Of a stretch of DNA of 22,541 bases, positions 13,273 through 22,541 are shown one piece after another (position 1 is the stretch's first letter; every line of letters begins with the position of its first letter). The notes under the pieces are model-generated. The model was not told the DNA's origin and did not search any database. It saw nothing but the letters and a program-made list of their open reading frames with translations. The DNA is taken from contig QXVZ01025323.1 of the NCBI GenBank assembly GCA_008931825.1, forward strand, positions 1 through 22,541. The letters run 5' to 3'. This stretch comes from Phallusia fumigata. Taxonomy: Eukaryota; Chordata; Ascidiacea; Phlebobranchia; Ascidiidae. Position numbers and translations under genes: made by a program.

Positions 13273-16200
13273 ATGGCTGTTCAAGAAAATGTGGACACTT
13301 CTAGTTTGCCCAATGTGGTACCACACTCTAATATTGTGAGCATTTCAACACTAAATGCGAATCAACCTGTTGTGGCATGTCTGCCTTCAGACAATGGCAA
13401 TGGGGGAAGTGAGCAAAAAATTAAACCAGTTTACCAGCCAATGACCCAGGCCAGAATAATACAGGCTCTTCCTGTGAGCAGTGTCGCCAACCCCACACAA
13501 ACACCCATATTTCGAATCATAAAAAATCCGGGCGATGGGGTAAGAAATTCATTGACTTTTTAATAAAATGAAGTTGATTAAAACATCTTTTGTTTGTTTT
13601 TAGACAACAATAGCTGGTGCCAATGTTATCAAAGCCTTTCACAGTCCGATTAAAGGTGTGTAAAAATATTTCTTCTTATATTATAAATTTATAAAGACTA
13701 ATATATCTTTCTTGGGATTTTTATCACAAAACAAGAAACATTATTTATTGCTTAGTTGGAAATTACTTTACAAATGAAGATTTTGGCAAAACAACTTGGG
13801 ATGGGGTAAACTGGGAGTATATGCAAATAAGGAAAAAGTTTAACAACATGTAGAAAATCATTAACTTTCAGTAGCAGCAACTCCTAATCATGCCAGAAAA
13901 ACAAATTAGCCTTGAGTTAAAAGAAACTATTATATTTTGAGGGCTAGGCAGTAATGAATGATGATCAACTGTAAAACATATGTTATCTTCATCCAACACT
14001 TACAGTTCTTTTAACTTTATTGTATGTTTTCGGTTTCTAGGTGTCATTAACATTCCATCTGGCTCTCGAGTTGTGGCTCGTTCAGGCCCAGGCCCAAAAC
14101 TAAAAGTGGGTGACACGATCACAATACAAAAGCAGACGGCAAATAGTGATAGTGCCACATCAAGAGCGACTGTTCGTTCTGTGGTATGATTTTATGAACA
14201 GTTGTTAGGCGCTGCAAAGCTACAGATTAACAGCAAACACTTTACATTCTGTTTCTGACTTTTTTGATTGAATTTATGCCAAATTTATGACTGTGGCACA
14301 TTATTTTTTCTAAAGCACTGTCTTGGTATAACCTCTAATTAAAATTGTTGGGTGTCGGGTGTCAAAATCTAATTGTACGAGTTTAATGTGCTTTCGGATA
14401 TTTTATGCAAAAAAATCAGTTTCAAAATGCCTTTTTTTAGTTTATAAACTTTGTTGGTGTCAGATTCCTTCAACTCCCACCAAACTGGTTTCGGTGGTTT
14501 CATCAACTCAAGCATCATCGTATATTAACCCAACCATTTCTGGTGCAATTCCACACATGACTGCAGTTGTTCAGCCCAACTCCTTTGTCCAACAAATATC
14601 GCCTGCCAAACTTACAACCATATCACCATCATGGTCCCAGAGGTTTGCTTTTCTTCACCATTATGTATAGATTATGTCAAGGGTGCAAATTCCTGACTTT
14701 GAAAATGTTTGTTTTGTAGTCCTCATTACAAGCGCTCAGCCGTATTTTGTGATGCTATACCTCCTAGTAGTGAAAGGTAAGTTTGTTTTATGTGGAAAAT
14801 TTGCATGCATTTTCTCAAAAAATATGTGGTTTGCTGCAGATTTAAACCCATCTAACATATGTGTTTTTAGCAACATAAAATTACGGTAACTTCAAATTTT
14901 TTGCAATCAGCACCAAGCGCAGAAGGCCCCTCACCTCCAGCGAAAAAGGCAGCAAGGGCTTGCGTCATTTTGCAATGCTTGTATGTGAGAAGGTGAAGAA
15001 AAAAGTGACAACCACATACAATGAGGTGGCTGATGAGCTTGTTGCAGAGTATGCTGATGCCCAGAAGCTTGTCACTGACCAAGTAAGCTGGAAATTTCAT
15101 ATTTAACCAACCTGTTTCTACCTCTATAGTTAAAAAAGCACACATGGCAGTAGCACTGCAGACCTATTATATGCATGACACCACCAACCAGTCTGTATTC
15201 TCCTGGGTACAGTTATTTTCTAGCCATCTGCCATGTGAAGTCTGCAACATTATCATATCTCTCTCCAAAGCTTGCACAAGATATGGGTCTGAGTTTCACA
15301 AGAGTTACCATGTAAAATATGTAAAGGGCATTAGGTTTGGTAAAGGTTCTTGCCGTCTGTCAATAATTCGGCAGAAAACAAACAAAAATTAGAAATGTTT
15401 TACATCCCTTTAAAGGTTTGGGTATAAATAGTGTAACTTAGACTACAGTGTTGCAAGGCATGCCAGTAAAGCTACCTGCTACCCCTTTGGTAAATATGGT
15501 AACAAAGCACGTCGTTCCTAACCTCCAGTGTTTGTGGTATGACATGTAGTGAACGACAGGCGTCATTTCCCCAAAGGCTGCGACAGATTCAGTAACAAAG
15601 GCTGCAACAGATTCAGTAACATGGGGCCTTTACTGCAAATGTTGTGGAATGATAGCATGGTGTAGGAACAGGCAATACATAAACGTTTTGAAAAATGCCA
15701 TGCCATGTTGACTCTGGCAGCGTCGACAAACATTCGTTTAACTTGTGTGTCCTGTAGATTGTAAACGCTTCGTAAATATTACACACCGGTGCTTGGTGTT
15801 ATACTCTATTGTCAGCTTTCTGAAAGGTGTAATACGTACACTGCAATGTCGGTAACCCTAGACGAGTGCCCTGGCAAAGCAGCATCTCTACATCGACGTT
15901 GTACTCTGCAAGAACTGTACGACCTCCTTTTGGAACCATTGATTAACGCGCGCGCAAAGAGCAGATGTAACAACTACAGAAGTGGGAAGGACGTGCCCAT
16001 TAGGCGGCCTGCGCGCAAAGGATGTGAGCGGCCCAGTGGTTATTCGCTACATGCTTTATGCCAGGCGCGCTCGCTTCTTCCAGGCGTGGTGTGTAGGCTC
16101 GCCGCTGTCCCATAAACTCAAACATTTGATCGCCGGGGGAATGAAAGGCGGTGAGAGGCGCGGCGCTGGCTCAAGTATGCGCGTTCCACCTATCTACCCG

Positions 16201-19200
16201 CCAGTCGCATTGTTTCGCTTTGCTTTGTGCCACGAATCGACCATTTGGCCTCAGCGCGCCGCCATTCACATAGCATCTATTTACCGGCGAAAGTGGACTC
16301 AAAAATCCATCCTTGGAAAAGAAACACGTAATGAAGGTTGCATTCAGTGGTTGTTTGTTTCAATGGGGGAAGTCGCGATGTATGACTACAAAGCTGATTA
16401 ACCAGGCGCAATGGGTGTCAGATATCGTCCCATCCTCTGCCAATGAGGCTTGACTCTATGCAGGCCACATAAACTGTGTAATGTGATTATTAAACACACT
16501 GGCAGATTTATAGCATTGGTTGTTCTGTCTATGATGAATTTCATTTTGTGGGCTCGTCCCCAGTGATAATGTTTAATGATACAAAATCTCCCAAACCCCA
16601 ATTTGACCGCTGGTGAGCATGCCACATCGTTTTCCGAGCTAAACACGTATGGGAATGGCCAGGCAAAATGGAAGAGAAACTATTCTGGAGAAAATCACAT
16701 ATTTCTATGATTTTTTATCACATTTTCCGTTGTACCTATTGTTTCACCTTAAAATCAACCGCAGAAGGAAACGGCGACGGCCTAACCCGTTCGATCAAAT
16801 AAGTAAAATCAACCACACAAAAAGTTTGTCGACCAAGACGAACAAAGCACACTCGCAGATTGGACGATTTTTAGACAACTGTGTACGTTGTTTTTGCAAC
16901 CAAGCCTTGTCCGCAAACATTTACTCCGCTCCTGCCACGCTTGCTAATTTTCACAAGCCGTAAATTCCATTACTGCTTGCTTTAGGGTTGTATTTGCAGG
17001 CTCAGTTGTCAGTGGCAAGTTTACGGCTTGGATAAACTGGTTTCGATCGAATAAGTTTGCTGCCCCTATAGGAATTGGTGAAATATTTTTGTTGGCTCAA
17101 GCTCAACAATGCCCGCTTCCGAGTTTTATTGAATTTCCAACAAACAGTTGGTAAAATGCCACTGCCAATGTCATTTGTTGCGTATGCGTGGGTGGGGAAG
17201 GGGCGGTTACGTATTCAACTATTCATAGCCTGTTTCGCATGAATGGCAACTGGCACGTGTGTTCCAAGGCATCAACGTAGTTTTGTCTTCAGTCTAATCC
17301 AGGGGTTGTTAGGGGCGACGGTTTTTGCTATGTTTTTTTCAGGAGTTTCCAATAAAAAATTTCATGTGCCGTGTTACACATCTTCTAGTCTAATGTGTTA
17401 ACATTTAAAGTAACGGTGCTGTGAAATGAATTTCCAACTCAAAAACGTACATTTTTGTGCAGTATGATCAGAAGAACATTCGCCGGAGGGTGTACGACGC
17501 TCTAAACGTCCTCATGGCCATGGACATTATCTACAAAGACAAAAAGGACATACACTGGGTTGGTTTGCCCACCAACTCTGCGCAAGAAGTCCTCACCTTA
17601 CAGGTGAACCCAAAAATTTGATCCGCGTGTAAATCGTGACGTAATACAAGCTTAAACTTTGCCTTGCGTTCGTGCGTCCCACGCGGCAAGTGTTATCTGC
17701 CCTTTGTGACATGCGCACGTCGTCCCACTCATCGAGTGTTTAACATTTTTTGAGCGCCGCGTCACTATTTTGCGTTGTTGCAGAACGAAAAGCGAAAAAG
17801 AGAGCAGAGGATACAACAGAAAACACTTCAACTTCACGAGCTGATTCTACAGGTGCCATTAGCCGCCCAATCTCGTGTTGGACTGCATATGCTGTTAACT
17901 GTAACCGCTTTCATTTTGTGTGCAGCAAATCGCATTTAAAAACCTTGTCCAACGCAACAAAAGGCTTCAACAGACGCAAGGTTCACCGCCTGACAATTCT
18001 TCGATCCAATTGCCTTTTATCATTGTAAACACCAGCAAAAAAACTGTGATTGACTGCAGCATATCAAACGATAAGTAAGTACAGTGTCACTAAGAAACAA
18101 GTGCAATTTTACAGTTAAAGTCTACACATTTTTGTTAGCAATAATATAAAATCGACAATAGAAAAAAACCATGCCCAAAAAGTAGATAGTTATCAAAAAC
18201 AAAACATTAAACCGCCCTAAACAGCTGTGGCAACTGTTATTCAGTGCCAAAACTGAAATATTTATGATATGTCATGTAAAAACAACTTACACTCCCAGTT
18301 AAATTTGGCCAAACAGATTTTTAGTGGTTGACAGTGTAAAGAGTAGCATGCTTAAAGAAGAGACTTGGATGAATTTCAAGCAGTGGTTTATCAGAAAGTG
18401 AAAAATATAAAAAATAACTTAACTTTCATGATCCTCTGGCAAGCATAATAAAAACTCAATTTCAATTTGATTTGTGTTTTGTGAGCTAGCCCTGTAAAGC
18501 AATGTAAAGGGCATGTTCTACAAAGTTAGTTCTCCATTACTAAAATGTGTTTGAATAAAGAGCTGCCTTGGAATTTTTTCCTCATTTGAAAAAACTCCAA
18601 CATTATCCAAACGATTAGATTTCCAAAGAAGTTAATGAAATAATTTCAGAAATAAAGTGGTATGATGGTATAATGAATTCTTTTATGGAATGTATAATTT
18701 TCCGTATGTTGTGGATGCATTATTATGACTTCCTATTTACTGGTATTTTAAAGCAAAAGCATGATTGTATTGTTTTTTTTATCTACTGACTTTTGACTTT
18801 TAGGTATGAATATATGTTCAACTTTGACAATACATTTGAGATTCATGATGACATTGAGGTTTTAAAGAGAATGGGCATGGCATATGGTTTAGAATCTGGT
18901 AACTGCTCTGAGGAAAACCTAAAGACAGCCCAAACCCTCCTTCCACCAGCACTGAAACCCTATTTGCAAGGTACTTGTCCTAATATTGCATATTCCAAAT
19001 GCACAAAGAGGTTAAATCGTGTGTTTCTTGTGCTTAGCTTGTTTTAAACCTTTTTTGTTTTTACCAGAAATGGCTGGTTTTCGCAAAGATGCAGTTACCA
19101 TTGGATCACCCAAAATGACATACACTTTGCAAGATGCACCAAGGATTTTGCCAACGTGAGATTAACTTTAATGACTAAGTAAAAAGACATCCCCTGTCAT

Positions 19201-19678
19201 CTTTGGCTAACGTCCGACTTTTAGGCAACTTCTCCAAGTAAAGGTTTTTTTGTAACTGTGCAAAAACTATTGCCAGACCCCACTTATGATATTAGCCTGG
19301 CAACCAATAAATAACTTTCTAAAACAAATTTGCAGAAGTGAATTACTTAACATTGGTGAAGAATGTGAGGCCACCACCGCTCATGATAACCTCGAAGACA
19401 GTAGCACCTACATTAAGATTGAGGCCGACCATGTGAATTCAGGTTTTATGCTTCCTAACTGTGATCCAAATGATCACGAAGTTGCCATGGTAACAGATGG
19501 CAGTCAGGTTAGTAGTGGATCAAGTGGGATGGCAGTTGGTTTCACTTCTTCATCGCGGTCTTCTTCGGATCTACACAGTGGTCTGTTGTCACTAACACCT
19601 GGAAGCAGCAATGCTGGTGTTGAGTCTGACAATGAGTCATGCGACTCAGCACAACTGGATGTTGTGTATGACACCTGA
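13273..19678 (+). CDS. TFDP1: transcription factor DP (TFDP1/2 homologue), E2F dimer partner, 12 coding exons
   Basis: DP proteins dimerise with E2F in the nucleus to bind TTTSSCGC sites at cell-cycle promoters. Exons: 13273-13539, 13604-13655, 14041-14183, 14464-14642, 14720-14776, 14911-15082, 17463-17603, 17784-17852, 17926-18074, 18804-18970, 19068-19155, 19336-19678. All junctions are GT-AG and in phase. The product is 608 residues, or 589 without the 57-nt exon 14720-14776, against about 410 for human TFDP1. Residues 1-232 are Ser/Thr/Val/Gln-rich linker with no recognised domain. The winged-helix DNA-binding domain spans about 246-333 ([13 protein letters not shown], then [12 protein letters not shown], then the invariant [16 protein letters not shown]). 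A coiled coil (about 338-380) and marked-box region ([18 protein letters not shown], then [20 protein letters not shown]) follow and form the E2F interface. The C-terminus is Ser-rich and lacks the vertebrate acidic tail. The symbol marks the TFDP1/2 family, since one invertebrate gene may correspond to both. Confidence 0.96.
14720..14776 (+). other. 57-nt phase-preserving exon of DP, candidate cassette
   Basis: A TTTTGTAG acceptor ends at 14719 and a strong GTAAGT donor starts at 14777. The exon is 19 codons long and enters and leaves in the same phase, so skipping or inclusion both keep the DNA-binding domain in frame. Inclusion inserts [19 protein letters not shown] just before the basic STKRR segment that leads into the DNA-binding domain. 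The preceding exon has a weak donor (AG|GTTTGC), as is often seen next to regulated exons. Vertebrate DP-3 (TFDP2) has an alternatively used segment of about 16 residues in a similar place that affects nuclear localisation. The equivalence is inferred. Confidence 0.65.
15573..15620 (+). repeat. two-copy 24-bp tandem repeat
   Basis: The unit AAAGGCTGCGACAGATTCAG plus TAAC (15573-15596) is repeated at once at 15597-15620 with a single G-to-A change. It lies in the large DP intron. Flanking DNA on either side (about 15523-15560 and 15630-15665) is also loosely alike, both sides containing a GTTGTGG/ATGA/ACAGGC pattern, so the pair may be part of a larger decayed duplication. Confidence 0.8.
15940..16320. 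promoter_or_regulatory. CpG-rich block inside the DP intron, candidate regulatory element
   Basis: Counting by hand, about 30 CpG dinucleotides fall between 15961 and 16320, plus a GCGCGCGC run near 15949. The AT-rich flanks of the gene have only a few per 300 bp. No protein family is visible in the frames that cross it. It sits in the intron between the two halves of the DNA-binding-domain coding sequence, and may be an internal promoter, an enhancer or an inserted sequence. Confidence 0.35.
16954..17030. repeat. 11-bp perfect inverted repeat with 55-nt spacer
   Basis: CAAGCCGTAAA at 16954-16964 and TTTACGGCTTG at 17020-17030 are exact reverse complements. As RNA this could form a hairpin inside the large DP intron. 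It could also be the ends of a tiny foldback element, although no target duplication is evident. Confidence 0.6.
17291..17394. repeat. 8-bp direct repeats flanking an 88-bp segment
   Basis: AGTCTAAT occurs at 17291-17298 and again at 17387-17394. The enclosed segment opens CCAGGGGTTGTT, which looks like a hAT end one base in from the repeat, but its right end does not mirror that terminus. It may be an internally deleted mobile element or chance. Confidence 0.3.
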
Positions 19679-20101
19679 ACTAAATCAGTAGAAAGGTTAG
19701 AAACTGTTTTAAAGATGCCCATTACTGGAGTGCAGGAATGGTGTAAGACCTCTGTTTTGGCAATAATTGCCTCATGCCTCATAATCTAATGGATGTTGCC
19801 TTACATTTTACATTGCCATAGGTGGGCACCTGTTCCAAGATGGTTTAACGTAGAAGTGAGTTTAAAGCATAGGTTTTGAAACAAAATTGCTTCATGCAAT
19901 TCTGCTCTTTGAATTGTTTTCATTCCTCTGTCTGAAATTTTACCATTGTAAAAGCACAAACCGGAACAACTGTTAAACCAAGGGGACACTGACACTTGGA
20001 AGAAGCTATTAGTTTTAAAGTTTATAAGAAATAGAAATTGCAAAGGGTTTTAGTTTAAATATTTTTGAACTGCCAGTCAACTGATAGGTGGTAAGGTTGT
20101 G

Positions 20102-20107
20102 AATAAA
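20102..20107 (+). terminator. candidate proximal poly(A) signal of DP (AATAAA)
   Basis: AATAAA lies 424 nt after the DP stop, with a T/G-rich stretch (GTGGTTGATATATTTT) about 10-25 nt beyond. Use of this site would exclude the Pumilio-type element at 20328 from the mRNA. Confidence 0.4.
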
Positions 20108-20327
20108 CGCCTAAAGTGGTTGATATATTTTCTCTACAAAATCCATGAAAAAGCAGAATATGCTTAAACAGTCACCTTTTTGGTTCTTGATACTTTTGTA
20201 CCCTTTCAAATAATATTCTAGACATTGCGTTGGTATTTTATGAAGATTTGATTTAGTCTTCTGCAACTGTAAGTTTCATGTTATTGGTGACATTCTATTG
20301 TCATCTGGTGTACTGTTCACTCAGGGA

Positions 20328-20335
20328 TGTACATA
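20328..20335 (+). promoter_or_regulatory. Pumilio-type element TGTACATA in the DP 3' UTR
   Basis: An exact UGUANAUA match, identical to the one downstream of G-beta at 9761. It lies between the two candidate poly(A) signals, so only a long DP mRNA would carry it. Confidence 0.4.
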
Positions 20336-20891
20336 CAGTTTTGCATGGCTCTGTTTATTCAGTCCAATTTAGGAAAAATGTTTTTCAAACATTTCAAACA
20401 AGGTTGTTTGGTTCACTTCTGTTCTATTCTTATGTAAACTTTTAGGACTATGTATTAGGCATCACACATCTGGTTCTTTACTGACCTTTTGACTTGTTGC
20501 AATAGTTTTCTAGTGTAACTTGTTCTCACACATTCAAGATATTTTTGTACTTCTTCACTATATATCACTGCAACATGCAGTTTTACGATTACAAAATTTC
20601 ATTTCGTTACCGTAGTTTTTCACCATTTGCCTTGTGGCAACGTGAACAACAGGTTGAGAGCCGTGAGTTCGCTTTAACCTTGCTTCGTTGCTGCTATATT
20701 TTATAGTCAAACCTGTTTGCGTTGTAATGTTAAGTTATGATGTGGTTTTATACAAATAATCTAGGCCAAGAAGTCACTCACTTTGATTTTACTCCCCCAA
20801 AATTTGCTGCCTGTTTGTGTGATATGATGTCATGCAGAAAATAGAAGATTGCGTTTTGTAATTGTTTCTCCACCTATGTGAGGGCACTTAA

Positions 20892-20897
20892 AATAAA
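20892..20897 (+). terminator. candidate distal poly(A) signal of DP (AATAAA)
   Basis: AATAAA lies about 1.2 kb after the stop, followed by AGTTGGTTAG and a G/T-rich run. It is a plausible end of the longer DP transcript. Confidence 0.4.
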
Positions 20898-21083
20898 TTG
20901 GCCAGTTGGTTAGAGAGGGGTTTTAAGCATCTGAATGGACCCATAGGCAGTTAGTCCTTTTTTTAGGATTTTACTTTACTGTAAAAGGTTGGAAAACTGT
21001 AATTTTATTTTGTTAAAATTTTAACCTAATGTTGCATCGTTGTAGATGCTGCATAGACAGCATATAAGTCAGATTACAGAGCA

Positions 21084-21140
21084 ATGGCTGACAGAGCTTC
21101 TATGGCGGAAAGAAATCCTGTTCAAAACCGTCAATATTGG
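21084..21140 (+). CDS. weak candidate first coding exon of a downstream gene
   Basis: An ATG in fair context (GCAATGG) opens 19 codons reading MADRASMAERNPVQNRQYW, followed by a possible GT donor (TGG|GTATTG). A CGTTGTAG acceptor lies about 40 nt upstream. The composition is more protein-like than the surroundings. The nearest acceptor downstream would make an intron of only 37 nt and leads into a stop, so no second exon is confirmed in the window. I do not recognise the peptide, and it may be chance. Confidence 0.2.
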
Positions 21141-21745
21141 GTATTGGCATTTCTACTAGTTTTATACTTATTTGCAGAATTTGATGTAAATTTTCGTGGA
21201 TGTAATGTTAGCTATAGCTAGGTATTAGCTATTACCCTATTCTTACAACATAAGTTTAGGACGCCCTTAAACAGGCGGTCAAATGAAGAGTTTTTTAACT
21301 TGACTTGCTAAAATCCAACCCAAACGCACAACCATAATGAATAACCGAAATAATAGAATAGATCGACAAAAATCGCACTTCACTTTGCCATCAAACATTT
21401 TTTTCATATTTTCCTGCTTACAGTATCACAAATCTAGCGACCCACTTTAGTTGTTCAGTTAACACAGGGACAATCAACTTACATCCGTACTGTGATGTAC
21501 CAATACCAATTCTGTCAAAGTGAAATAACGAACAGGATATTATAAGTTATTAATAAGGGTGTTGGTCAATAAACCACAATAGAATATGGTTACTGACTGA
21601 CCAAATAATCGGGACATATTGGGTGGGACGCTGGAACCTTCCCGACTAAAACGGGATGTATAGTAAGCTTAAGCCCCCTGTAGAGAGCTGTAAGCAAAAC
21701 TCGTAAAAAATATTACGCGTTTGCCCCAAAAGCTGGTACATTTCA

Positions 21746-21800
21746 CACGGCCGGATTAAGACCCTTCCAGGCTGTACGCCACAATTAACCCCCATTAGAG
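21746..21800. mobile_element. hAT-like element fragment
   Basis: CACGGCCGGATTAAGACCCT followed by TCCAGGC resembles the CAGGGCCGGATTAAGAC-type end found on some hAT-superfamily elements. No matching opposite end or clear target duplication was found, so this is at most a decayed terminus. Confidence 0.3.
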
Positions 21801-22541
21801 TTGCAGGTCCCTTTTTGTGTCACAAGATCTTCGAGAGGCGGTTTTTAGTTTGTGATAATTTTTTAGAAATTGAAATTTAGTTGTCAAATTTAAGAAGATC
21901 TAAATTGTTCTTTTACACTTCAGCTATCACGACATACGCAACAAAATCAAAAAAAACTGTGGAAGGGAATTGGTAATGGGATTGAATTGCTTTTATGGGT
22001 CACGGATAAAAAAATGGAACACGAATCACACATAAGATTTGTTGCCCGATTTCATAAATATAACCAAAAATGTCAACAATTTCAGTGTTACGTTTCCTCT
22101 GCATGTGGGGCTGTGGGAACTTTTTATTTTAATGTTACGATCCCTGGCGTTGGTCTGCACTCGCTGCGTCAACCTGGCATTATTCTATGTTGTTTTTCAT
22201 TTACTGTGACCCTTTTTTGTGAATGGTGGGCCAACTGCAAAACTGTAGTTTTGAAACATATGACAGATCTCAGACAGAGTGTATTAAGAAGGTAGTCGGA
22301 AAGCCCATTTTTGGCCGACGCTATATAGCCAAGGTAATGCATAAGTTAAGCAAAGCCAAAGGTTCTTGCAAAAGGTGTAAAGCGACTGAATCCCAACACT
22401 AAATGTATCCCTCAAAAGAAGTTTTGTCGGTCACCCAGAAACCACGCTTTAGAACAGTGGTGCAAATCCATTGAAATTATTGGGGGGACTTTTGTTCTTG
22501 TGAGTAATTTTTGTGCAGATGTCGTTATGACGTTACAATAC

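Larger units (their letters stand above)
19679..20915 (+). other. probable 3' UTR of the DP gene
   Basis: AT-rich sequence follows the DP stop with no further coding exon. AATAAA at 20102-20107 and 20892-20897 give possible UTRs of about 0.45 and 1.2 kb. The longer form would include a Pumilio-type site at 20328. Frames on either strand here are short and unremarkable. Confidence 0.55.
20920..22541. other. AT-rich region, no confident gene
   Basis: Apart from the candidate exon at 21084 and the element fragment at 21746, nothing coding is recognisable. The frame at 21987-22295 (+) is about 100 codons without family resemblance or good splice context. A stretch at about 21609-21660 contains several short complementary blocks (TCGGGA with TCCCGA, and TCCCG with CGGGA), possibly a small hairpin-forming repeat. 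Confidence 0.45.

Noticed and set aside
14441..14463. Earlier acceptor (TTTTTTTAG) for DP exon 4
   Set aside because: It adds 23 nt and breaks the frame; the CAG at 14461-14463 keeps it.
14871..14885. 15-nt in-phase microexon between the cassette and the next DP exon
   Set aside because: It has AG and GT flanks, but the following intron would be only 25 nt. Extending it to the next exon instead meets a stop.
17750..18028. 92-codon + strand frame over DP exons 8 and 9
   Set aside because: It is an out-of-frame reading through real DP exons and the intron between them.
19225..19237. 13-nt microexon before the last DP exon
   Set aside because: It has an acceptor and a GTAAAG donor, but its phase would bring a stop at the start of the last exon.

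Overview
The window comes from an animal (metazoan) nuclear genome. It is AT-rich, its genes are split by short GT-AG introns (mostly 64-730 bp), and it holds two complete, recognisable metazoan genes, both on the + strand. Composition, compact introns and acceptor-like sites close upstream of both start codons would fit a tunicate such as Ciona, but the species is an inference. There are no bacterial operons, CRISPR arrays, rRNA genes or recognisable tRNA genes.

Layout. 1-4255: AT-rich DNA without a confident gene. It holds a hAT-like fragment (1290-1345), two weak candidate exons of an unidentified gene (2744-2889 and 3547-3812), and a MITE with hAT-like ends (2897-3234). 4350-7088: a complete heterotrimeric G-protein beta subunit of the GNB1-4 class, 9 coding exons, 346 residues, seven WD40 blades. 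7089-about 9985: a CpG-richer stretch, probably its long 3' UTR, ending in two AATAAA signals followed by a GU-rich element and containing a Pumilio-type site. 9990-13255: AT-rich intergenic DNA with a second hAT-like MITE (11484-11778) and an unusually long unidentified open frame (10764-11309). 13273-19678: a complete TFDP (DP1/DP2) gene, the dimer partner of E2F, with 12 coding exons. These include a 57-nt phase-preserving exon that may be a cassette, and a CpG-rich block inside the 2.4-kb intron that splits the DNA-binding domain. 19679-about 20900: DP 3' UTR with another Pumilio-type site. 20920-22541: mostly featureless, with one weak candidate first exon and a hAT-like fragment.

The two main genes act in different pathways: membrane GPCR signalling, and G1/S transcription in the nucleus. 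Nothing in the sequence shows a functional link beyond adjacency. I see no clear undescribed system. The most interesting points are the in-frame exon just before the DP DNA-binding domain, the DP N-terminal extension and missing acidic tail, the internal CpG island, and the long unidentified frame at 10764-11309.
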